Assembly (NCBI GenBank): GCA_050247435.1
Contig: JBFWUF010000041.1
Span: forward strand, 1 to 64,000
Direction: 5' to 3'
Length of the DNA stretch: 64,000 bases
DNA from: JAJVID01 sp050247435
GTDB lineage: Bacteria; Acidobacteriota; Blastocatellia; RBC074
Shown here: one piece after another, positions 39,705-46,226 of the stretch
Numbering within the stretch: the first letter of the stretch is position 1
Layout of the letters: every line of letters starts with the position of its first letter
Program-made: the position numbers and the translations under genes
Notes under the pieces: generated by a model
The model's input: only the letters and a program-made list of their open reading frames with translations
Database searches by the model: none
Told to the model about the DNA's origin: nothing

Positions 39705-40919
39705 TTATTCGTAATGCAACGCCTCAGCCGGTTGCACGCGCGTGGCCAGCCTGCTTGGATACAAACCGCAGACGGTCGTGAGCAGGTAGACCAACGCCAG
39801 AGAGATGAAGGCGCTGATGGCGTAAACTTTGACGCTGGCGAAGCCCAGAAAGTTGAGCAGCGGGAATTGGACGACGACCAGCACACCGGCCAGCAAGCCG
39901 ATTGTCGTGATGATGAACAGTTCGCCCAGAATCTGTTTGTGAATCCGCCGCCGTGTCGCGCCTTTCGCCCTTCGCAGCCCGATCTCTTTTGTCCGCTGCG
40001 TGACGTTTTGCCAGAGCACGCCGGTCAGACCCAATCCGACCATGATCAACAGGAATCCGGCGATCAATCCGAACGCGGCCATCGGCACGATGTACTCCTG
40101 GAAATTTTCATCGCGCGTTTGCGCGAGCGGTTTGATCTCGTACGACCAGTCTCTGGCTTCGGCCTGCAACCGCGCGAGAATCTTCTCCTCGAACGCGGCG
40201 GTCACGCCGGGGCTGACTTTGATTATCAGGCTCCGCGGCGGGCTGACCTTCTCGCTTGCCAGATCGTTGCGGTAAAACACGTAGCCGCGCTTCGGGGAAA
40301 ATTCGCCGTGTTTGCGGAAATCGTCAATCACGCCGATGACGCGTTGCTCAACGCGCTCTTTGTCCTTCGGATCGGAAATGTCCTTGCCGATTGGGTCTTC
40401 GGCGCCGAAAAACGTGCTCGCCATCAGTTGATTGATCACGACCGGACGGTAGTTCGTCACGCCATCGTCCTCTTTGCCGAACCACCTGCCGCGAATTATG
40501 TTCAGACCGAGCACGTCTTTCACTTCGTCTGTCGCTTCGTTGAAGCCAATCTCGAACTCTTTGCCGTTGATCTCACGGTCGCCGTTCCAATCGCCTTGCC
40601 AGTACGGTATGCCCCAGATTCCCGCCGCCGATTCGACCTCGCTGAATTCGCGCAGCCCGGCAAGCATGTTTTTGATCGTGGCGAACTGTTGTTGTTTATC
40701 ATTTTCTTTCGATCCAGGAGTCGAGCCGGATTTCATATCCAGCGCGACGCTCCAGACGTTTTCGTAGCTGAAGCCGAGCGGTTGTCGGTAGTTGTCGGTG
40801 TAATAAACCGCGAAGACCAGCACAGCGAAGACCACCAGGAACGAGAAGAAGATTTCGACCGTGATCAGAAAGTTGATGCGCTTGCGGTTCCAGATCAGTT
40901 TGAGCAGATGTTTGATCAT
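39705..40919 (-). CDS. MacB-type ABC transporter permease (second)
   Basis: The 404-residue product has an N-terminal helix (NFLITVEIFFSFLVVFAVLV, ~16-38), a large periplasmic MacB_PCD-type domain (~50-270: FDDFRKHGEFSPKRGYVFY-type segments are visible as IDDFRKHGEF), then three helices (VPMAAFGLIAGFLLIMVGLG, GELFIITTIGLLAGVLVVVQ, AISAFISLALVYLLTTVCGL) as in FtsX/MacB permeases, ending YPSRLATRVQPAEALHYE. Last gene of the four-gene efflux operon. Its start ATG is duplicated by the 30-bp repeat at 40903-41072, so the gene seems to have been separated from its upstream partner by an insertion. Confidence 0.88.
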   Translation of the reverse strand: MIKHLLKLIWNRKRINFLITVEIFFSFLVVFAVLVFAVYYTDNYRQPLGFSYENVWSVALDMKSGSTPGSKENDKQQQFATIKNMLAGLREFSEVESAAGIWGIPYWQGDWNGDREINGKEFEIGFNEATDEVKDVLGLNIIRGRWFGKEDDGVTNYRPVVINQLMASTFFGAEDPIGKDISDPKDKERVEQRVIGVIDDFRKHGEFSPKRGYVFYRNDLASEKVSPPRSLIIKVSPGVTAAFEEKILARLQAEARDWSYEIKPLAQTRDENFQEYIVPMAAFGLIAGFLLIMVGLGLTGVLWQNVTQRTKEIGLRRAKGATRRRIHKQILGELFIITTIGLLAGVLVVVQFPLLNFLGFASVKVYAISAFISLALVYLLTTVCGLYPSRLATRVQPAEALHYE

Positions 40920-41072
40920 CGCGCCACTCCTTCAAAAGAATGTCCGGCAAGCTGCCAGCTTGTCGCAGGCTTGGTTAGCGGTCGTTTGCGAGCCAGGAGC
41001 CATTTCGCGGAAGCCCGGCGGCAAGCTGGCAGCTTGCCGGACAGCAGATGTTTGATCATCGCGCCACTCCTT
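40903..41072. mobile_element. Palindromic insertion flanked by a 30-bp direct duplication
   Basis: Thirty identical bases occur at 40903-40932 and 41043-41072 (central part TTTGATCATCGCGCCACTCC). Between them lies an inverted repeat with 22-bp perfect arms (40941-40962 and 41022-41043, TGTCCGGCAAGCTGCCAGCT...). The first copy holds the start of one permease gene, the second copy the stop of the other, so both genes stay intact. The related palindrome at 43159-43244 lacks such a duplication. Confidence 0.82.
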
Positions 41073-42306
41073 TCAACGCATCAGCAGGATGCAGCCGCGA
41101 CATCTTCCACGCAGGATAGACGCCCGACATCAGGCCGAAGAACACTGCCACAGCCAGGCCGTACAGAAACACTCGGTAATTCAACTGGAAATCGGCGTAG
41201 GGGAAAAAGCCGCTCTCGGTGATCGCCCGCAGGACGAAACGCGAGAGCGCGAAACCGATTGCGCCGCCAATCAGGCTGAGCAGAACGTTTTCGACAATGA
41301 ACTGGCCGACCAGCGTCCACGATGAAGCGCCGAACGCCTTGCGCACGCCGATCTCGCTTGCTCGCTCCATAATGCGGCTGACGTTGATGTTGATCAGGTT
41401 GATGGTCGGCAAGAGCATGAACAGGAGCATTGCCGCGAAGATCGCTGCCCACGCTTTGCCTGTTTGCGCCGAATGATCGCCGCGACCACCTGTAAACCCG
41501 CGCGATTGGGATTCAAAGAGCGTTTCGGCGTACCCGATCATCCGGTTGAATTTCTTCGGGTCTTCAAATTCGACCTGTTTGAGCCGCGCCTGAAATTCTT
41601 CCTTGATCATCGGAAAATCGGCTTTCGAGCGCGCCAGGAAGATGGCGTTAAAATTGCCCATCAGATCGTTGCGATAAGCCTGCGTCTTCATCGTGCTGAT
41701 CGGAACCCAGATGTCGGCGAAAGGAACTTGGCGCAGGAATGGAACGTTCGCCACCACGCCGACGACGCGGAACCGTTGCCCGTCAACTTCGAGCGTTTTG
41801 CCGAGCGCCGATTGGCCGTCGAAGAACCTCTTTCGCGTGGCTTCGTTGATCACCGCAACTAAGTTGGCGTTCTTCTCGTCGTCCGCAGTGAACGGCCCGC
41901 CTTCGAGAAAACTGAATTCCATAATCCGCCAGAACTCGCCATCCGCGCGTTTGATGTACGACTCGATCTTGGCGCCGTTCAGGTACGAATAGACCTTCTC
42001 GGCTTCGGTCGCCAGCGACGTGATCTCGACGCCCGGCAGGTTGCGAGCGTACCGGTCGTAGAATTTGTAGCCGCCGGATGTTGACAACATGCTGCTGTTG
42101 TCCGGGCTTTTCATCTGCAGGAAGAAAACTCCGAGCGTCCGGTCGAGCCTGGTTTCCGGGGCCTGCGCGCCGAAGGCGTGATCGAGAAACGACACCGCCA
42201 CCATCAACACGACTAGCGTGAAGCTGATGGCGAAGAGGCTGATGAAGGTGAAGAACTTTCTTCGCAGCAGAACTTTGAACGCGATCTTGAGATAGTTTTT
42301 CAGCAT
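41056..42306 (-). CDS. MacB-type ABC transporter permease (first)
   Basis: The 416-residue product has helix 1 (FFTFISLFAISFTLVVLMVAV), a periplasmic domain with the usual RFRVVGVVANVPFLRQ segment, and helices near the end (AWAAIFAAMLLFMLLPTINL, FIVENVLLSLIGGAIGFALS, VFLYGLAVAVFFGLMSGVYP). The last residues PAWKMSRLHPADALKGVAR are typical of FtsX/MacB ends. It should form the membrane channel with the following permease as a heterodimer. ATG 42306 is chosen; further upstream the frame enters the repeat at 42310-42411. Its stop lies inside the duplicated 30-bp segment. Confidence 0.88.
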   Translation of the reverse strand: MLKNYLKIAFKVLLRRKFFTFISLFAISFTLVVLMVAVSFLDHAFGAQAPETRLDRTLGVFFLQMKSPDNSSMLSTSGGYKFYDRYARNLPGVEITSLATEAEKVYSYLNGAKIESYIKRADGEFWRIMEFSFLEGGPFTADDEKNANLVAVINEATRKRFFDGQSALGKTLEVDGQRFRVVGVVANVPFLRQVPFADIWVPISTMKTQAYRNDLMGNFNAIFLARSKADFPMIKEEFQARLKQVEFEDPKKFNRMIGYAETLFESQSRGFTGGRGDHSAQTGKAWAAIFAAMLLFMLLPTINLININVSRIMERASEIGVRKAFGASSWTLVGQFIVENVLLSLIGGAIGFALSRFVLRAITESGFFPYADFQLNYRVFLYGLAVAVFFGLMSGVYPAWKMSRLHPADALKGVAR

Positions 42307-42309
42307 AAC

Positions 42310-42411
42310 CCTGGGAACGCACGCTTCCAGCGTGCGTGGCATTGAAGATATAGATTGTCGGTCAGGTTGCGAGTTTCGGGAGCAAACACGCTGGAAGCGT
42401 GCGCTCCCAGG
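42310..42411. repeat. Inverted repeat of CTGGGAGCGCACGC type, copy 2
   Basis: Arms 42310-42334 and 42387-42411 pair over 25 bp with one mismatch and contain CCTGGGAACGCACGCTTCCA. They are longer than copy 1 at 28581-28614. It occupies the whole ATPase-permease junction of the efflux operon. Confidence 0.88.
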
Positions 42412-42413
42412 CT

Positions 42414-43139
42414 TCAGCTTACCTGCCGCCCGTCGAACAACCGCACGATCCGTTCGGTCTTTTCCGACTGTCGCGGGTCGTGCGTGACCATCACGATGGT
42501 CGCGCCTTCCTGCTCGTTCAAACCTTTCAGCACATCCATAATCTCGTCGCCCATCTGGCTGTCCAGATTTCCGGTAGGCTCGTCCGCCAGCAGGATGCGC
42601 GGATTGCCCACGATGGCGCGGGCGATGGCTACGCGCTGCTGCTGTCCGCCGGAAAGCTGCGAAGGGAAGTGATGGACGCGCGCGTGCAGGCCCACGCGGT
42701 CGAGCGCGCGCAACGCCAGCTTGCGCCGTTCGGCGCCTGACATCCCTTTGCGGTAAAGCAGCGGGATCTCGACGTTGTCCACAACGCTCAGATCGTTGAT
42801 CAGATGGAACACCTGAAATACAAACCCGATCTCTTCGTTACGGACGCGGGCGAGGTTTTTGTCGCTGTACGAAGTGACCGGCTTGCTGTTGACGCTGACC
42901 TTGCCGCCGGTCGGAACGTCGAGCAAGCCGATCACGTTCAGCAGCGTGCTCTTGCCCGAACCCGACGGGCCCATGATCGAGATGAATTCGCCCGCGCGGA
43001 CTGAGAGGTTGATGTCGCTCAACGCCACGGTCTCGATCCGGTCGGTGCGGTAGACCTTCTCGATGCCTTCAAGTTGGATCATTGCGTTTGTCGCTTGAGC
43101 TTCTTGATTTGATGTAATGGATGCTGTGCTTGCGCTCAT
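42414..43139 (-). CDS. MacB/LolD-type ABC transporter ATPase
   Basis: Energises the efflux pump at the inner membrane. In 241 residues: Walker A GPSGSGKSTLL (~57-67), Q-loop FVFQVFHLINDLS, signature LSGGQQQRVAIARAI (~164-178), Walker B ILLADEPTGNLDS, switch His VMVTHDPRQ. The LADEPTGNLDS string is typical of MacB/LolD. The first ~19 residues are extra before IQLEGIEKVYRTDR, so a start at the ATG of AMIQLEG would also give a normal protein. It lies between the adaptor and permease genes in the order adaptor, ATPase, permease, permease. Confidence 0.95.
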   Translation of the reverse strand: MSASTASITSNQEAQATNAMIQLEGIEKVYRTDRIETVALSDINLSVRAGEFISIMGPSGSGKSTLLNVIGLLDVPTGGKVSVNSKPVTSYSDKNLARVRNEEIGFVFQVFHLINDLSVVDNVEIPLLYRKGMSGAERRKLALRALDRVGLHARVHHFPSQLSGGQQQRVAIARAIVGNPRILLADEPTGNLDSQMGDEIMDVLKGLNEQEGATIVMVTHDPRQSEKTERIVRLFDGRQVS

Positions 43140-43158
43140 TGTGGATCGCTCCTCCGAA

Positions 43159-43244
43159 AATGTCCGACAAGCTGCCAGCTTGTCGTTGCCTGCGTCAGTC
43201 GCTTATTGCGGGAGCCTCGACAAGCTGGCAGCTTGTCGGACATT
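43159..43244. repeat. Inverted repeat TGTCCGACAAGCTGCCAGCT, copy 2
   Basis: Perfect 27-bp arms 43159-43185 and 43218-43244. Same family as 40941-41043. It fills the adaptor-ATPase junction. Confidence 0.92.
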
Positions 43245-43265
43245 CTGGACATCGCGCCAGTTATC

Positions 43266-44510
43266 TCACTTCAGCTTCACTTCCTTGACGTGCATGAAAT
43301 CGGTCATATCCGAGATGATCACTTCGTCGCCTTCGATCAAGCCCTGAACCACTTCGTAATAATCCGCGCTGGCGATGCCCAGTTTGATCGGCGTTTTGTA
43401 CGCGGTGTCGCCGCGAACCACGAACGCGGCTCCGCTGCCTTCGCCGCCAGCGAACGGCCCGCGCTTGATCCGCAGCGCTTTGTCTTTTCGCTCGGTGGCG
43501 ATCAGCACGTCCACGCGGAGGTTCGATTTGAGCAGCGCGTTCGATTTGTCTTCCAGGCTGACGGCGAGCGTGATCACGCCGTTGGTTACCGCCGGGTTGA
43601 TGCGCAGAATCGAGCCGGTCAAAAATTCGTCGTTGATTTTGACCTTGACCGGCAGCCCGGCAGACAGGCGGTTGGCATGAACATCGGAGACAGTGGCTTC
43701 GACACGAAACGTGCTGAGGTCGGCGATGCGCGCGAGCACCGCGCCTTTCTGCATCGTCGAGCCTTCAACGTCAACAACCCAGGTCAACACGCCGTTGCGG
43801 TCGGATTTCGTTGTGGCTAGTTCTAACTGCCGCTGCGCTTCGACTCGCTCCTGTTCGAGCGTCTTCATTTCAAGCGCCAGCCCTTCAAGCTGCGTCTTCG
43901 TTGACGCCTGCGCGTTGCGCTTCGACTCTTCAAGCTGCTTCAACTCATAACCCGTCTTCTCTTCGATCAACGCGACCTCGCGCAGACGTTCTTCAGACAA
44001 CAGGCCCTGGCGATGTAACTGGCGGTTGCGCGCGGTGCTGGCCTTCGCCGCTTTGTATTCGAGGTTCTTGATTTCCCACCGGCTCTGCAGATCAATCAGC
44101 GTATTTTCAAGATCGAGCTTGGCTTTCGCCTGCTGGTTCTGTTTCAGCTCGACCTGCTGGTTCAGTTTTTCAATCGCCAGCCGCGATTCGTTCAGATCGA
44201 GTTCCAGAATCGGCTCGCCTTTCGCCAACACCGCGCCGGGCCGTTTCAAAATCTTCAGCACACGGGCGTTGACCGGGCTTGAGATCACCTGCTCGAATTC
44301 CGGCACGACTGTTCCCGATGCCGTGATCTGGGCCTCCATCGGCCCCGCGTCAACTTTGGCCGTGCGGATGCGGGCGCGCGCCACCGTTGGTTGGATCAAG
44401 CGCGGCCCCCAAAAGAAGACCGCCGCGACGAGCGCCACCAGCGTGACGGACAGGCCCCCCCTTCGCAACATCTGTTTTCTGCGGAATGAAACGTCAATCT
44501 CTCGATCCAT
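43266..44510 (-). CDS. Efflux adaptor (HlyD/MacA-type periplasmic protein)
   Basis: Periplasmic linker of a tripartite ABC efflux system. In 414 residues: N-terminal membrane helix (LSVTLVALVAAVFFWGPRLI, ~17-36), lipoyl-like half (VVPEFEQVISSPVNARVLKI, then a hairpin of ~120 residues with long coiled coil KLNQQVELKQNQQAKAKLDL, LKQLEESKRNAQASTKTQLE), second lipoyl half ending GVLTWVVDVEGSTMQKGAVL, then beta-barrel (FRVEATVSDVHANRLSAGLP). It is the first gene of the operon, with a 20-bp palindrome upstream (44606-44625). ATG 44510 with GAGAGGCGACCG. An outer-membrane factor is not encoded here. Confidence 0.92.
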   Translation of the reverse strand: MDREIDVSFRRKQMLRRGGLSVTLVALVAAVFFWGPRLIQPTVARARIRTAKVDAGPMEAQITASGTVVPEFEQVISSPVNARVLKILKRPGAVLAKGEPILELDLNESRLAIEKLNQQVELKQNQQAKAKLDLENTLIDLQSRWEIKNLEYKAAKASTARNRQLHRQGLLSEERLREVALIEEKTGYELKQLEESKRNAQASTKTQLEGLALEMKTLEQERVEAQRQLELATTKSDRNGVLTWVVDVEGSTMQKGAVLARIADLSTFRVEATVSDVHANRLSAGLPVKVKINDEFLTGSILRINPAVTNGVITLAVSLEDKSNALLKSNLRVDVLIATERKDKALRIKRGPFAGGEGSGAAFVVRGDTAYKTPIKLGIASADYYEVVQGLIEGDEVIISDMTDFMHVKEVKLK

Positions 44511-44605
44511 CGGTCGCCTCTCTTTCAATAACGGACAGAGAGCAAACGCCGGGCCAATCCTGAACAGGCTGATTTCAATAGTTTTTCGAGATTTCGGCGG
44601 AAGGC

Positions 44606-44625
44606 CTTGTACGAGCGTGTACAAG
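44606..44625. promoter_or_regulatory. 20-bp palindrome upstream of the efflux operon
   Basis: CTTGTAC and GTACAAG flank a 6-bp centre about 96 bp before the adaptor start, of the size used by dimeric repressors such as TetR or MarR types. No regulator gene is adjacent, so its binder is unknown. Confidence 0.5.
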
Positions 44626-44878
44626 TGGCTGTTCGGAAGCGGACAGGCGAGAGTTGAAAAGCTGATCTACGAAATTCTGAATCGCGTTGGGAAAAATGGA
44701 GAGGAAGTCATCGCTTGAACATGGCTCGCTTCGGCAAGAGCCGCTAAATCAACGCTCTGACTTTCGACCGGCGTTGGCAAGGAGATTGCCTGTATCACAG
44801 TCATATGAAATCACCGCCGTGATTACCCCTTCCAGCGGCTTCGAGAAACTTTCCATGACATTTGTAGGAGTACCATCC

Positions 44879-45538
44879 ATGCGCAAGTTTTTTTCATTCA
44901 CCGCGATTGCGATCATGCTGTCGCTTTTCATCTTGTCACAAACCGCTTACGCCCAATCGGAAACACCGAAGATAGAAGTGGGCGCGCAATACTCTTTACT
45001 GCGTCTGGGGCTTCGCCAGGCGCCGAACATTCCGCCGCCTGGGGCGAACGGCTCGTCGCTGCTCGCGCTTGATTCCAGAGTGTCCGATTCAGGCTTTGGC
45101 GGCAGAGCTACTTTCAATTTTACTGACTACCTCAGCGTTGAAGGCGAGATCAATTTTTTCCCCGAAGAGCGGATCAATTACGCCGAGCCGTTTTACATCA
45201 ACAGCCGCCGGACTCAGGGCCTGTTCGGCGTGAAGGCAGGCGCGCGTTCGGAGAAGTTTGGCGTCTTCGCCAAAGCGCGGCCAGGATTCATGCATTTCGG
45301 TGAAGGCACGGCGGACCCGCGCATTCAAACGCTTCTGCCGATCCCGGCCAGAGTCAACTCGACTGAATTCGCGCTCGATCTAGGAGGCGTGTTGGAACTC
45401 TATCCGTCGCGGCTTGTCTCCATGCGTTTCGATCTGGGTGACACGATCATCCATTACGGCCGCAGCACGCTCGGCGGCGGCCCCGGCTCAACCACGCACA
45501 ATTTGCAGTTCACTACTGGCGTTGGGTTCCGGTTCTGA
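44879..45538 (+). CDS. Outer-membrane beta-barrel protein
   Basis: The 219-residue product has a signal peptide (FTAIAIMLSLFILSQTAYAQ) and alternating hydrophobic strands (GGRATFNFTDYLSVEGEINF, FGVKAGARSEKFGVFAKARP, LVSMRFDLGDTIIHY) ending LQFTTGVGFRF, with a terminal Phe as expected for barrel insertion. It belongs to the OmpA-N/porin-like small 8-strand type. ATG 44879 (GTAGGAG 10 bp before) is preferred over an open frame extending upstream. Substrate or function unknown. Confidence 0.82.
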   Translation: MRKFFSFTAIAIMLSLFILSQTAYAQSETPKIEVGAQYSLLRLGLRQAPNIPPPGANGSSLLALDSRVSDSGFGGRATFNFTDYLSVEGEINFFPEERINYAEPFYINSRRTQGLFGVKAGARSEKFGVFAKARPGFMHFGEGTADPRIQTLLPIPARVNSTEFALDLGGVLELYPSRLVSMRFDLGDTIIHYGRSTLGGGPGSTTHNLQFTTGVGFRF

Positions 45539-45570
45539 GTTGATTGCGCCAGGGGTGTAGTGCTGGATTT

Positions 45571-45661
45571 ACCGCAGAGGCGCAGAGAACGCGGAGATTT
45601 CGCAGAGAGTAAGAAAAAGAGTTTCTCTGCGCTTCCTCCGCGTTCTCTGCGTCTCTGCGGT
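45571..45661. repeat. Inverted repeat of CCGCAGAG words
   Basis: Arms 45571-45596 and 45636-45661 (ACCGCAGAGGCGCAGAGAAC...) pair over 26 bp with one mismatch, and an inner pair CGCAGAGA/TCTCTGCG lies inside. It separates convergent genes. Confidence 0.92.
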
Positions 45662-45688
45662 GAATTGACGTTAAATGAAGCGGAGTTT

Positions 45689-46153
45689 TCACTGAATGGC
45701 TTTTTTCAGAAGAGCAATTTGTCCCGCGTGATAAAGATCGTGCTGGATCACGCCGTGCAGCATGATGTAATTCGAGTAACTCGTCTCCGGCACATTCTCT
45801 TCCAGTTTGGAGTCGTCAATTTTCTTGATGCTCTCGCGCAACGAACGATTGCTCGCTCCGAGCGATTGCAGAGTCGCTTGCCAGGCCGCGTCGCTCGCAT
45901 CGGCCACGGGAGGGAAGTTGGTGTCATCGGGAATCTCGGTCAGCGCCTCGCCTTCCAGCCGCCGCTTCGCTATCTGCTCCCACGCGACAATGTGATTGAC
46001 CAGTTCCCAGATGCTGTGCGCGTTCGGGATTGGTTTGGCGGCGGCCTGCTCAACCGTCACCCCTTCGAGCAGTTCACGCAAAGACGGGCCGTGCCACGCC
46101 TGGCCTTCCTGAGCGCGTTTGAGCTGGCTGTTGATGCGGTGTGTTTCAGTCAT
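45689..46153 (-). CDS. DinB-family protein
   Basis: The 154-residue product has the four-helix DinB/YfiT fold with three conserved His likely to bind metal: HSIWELVNHIVAW, and HDLYHAGQIALLKKA near the end. Family members include thiol transferases such as bacillithiol or mycothiol S-transferases, but many have unknown roles. AGGAAGATCAAGCA precedes ATG 46153. It follows the YfhO-type gene across an inverted repeat (46168-46208). Confidence 0.9.
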   Translation of the reverse strand: MTETHRINSQLKRAQEGQAWHGPSLRELLEGVTVEQAAAKPIPNAHSIWELVNHIVAWEQIAKRRLEGEALTEIPDDTNFPPVADASDAAWQATLQSLGASNRSLRESIKKIDDSKLEENVPETSYSNYIMLHGVIQHDLYHAGQIALLKKAIQ

Positions 46154-46167
46154 TGCTTGATCTTCCT

Positions 46168-46208
46168 GGGCGGGGGTGGGGCAGGTTAATAACCTGCCTC
46201 ACCCCCGC
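46168..46208. repeat. Inverted repeat with 20-bp arms (GGCGGGGGTGGGGCAGGTTA)
   Basis: Arms 46168-46187 and 46189-46208 pair with one mismatch around one base, between the YfhO-type and DinB genes. The DinB ribosome site lies in the 14 bp after it. Confidence 0.88.
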
Positions 46209-46226
46209 CATTGCTGTAAGCCGCTG

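Noticed and set aside
39648..41222. A 524-residue plus-strand frame over the permease genes
   Set aside because: Runs through two permease genes and a palindrome in antisense, with no motif.
43159..43244. Target-site duplication flanking the second TGTCCGACAAGCTGCCAGCT palindrome
   Set aside because: Sequences on the two sides (GGATCGCTCCTCCG and CTGGACATCGCGCC) show no clear direct repeat, unlike the copy at 40941-41043.
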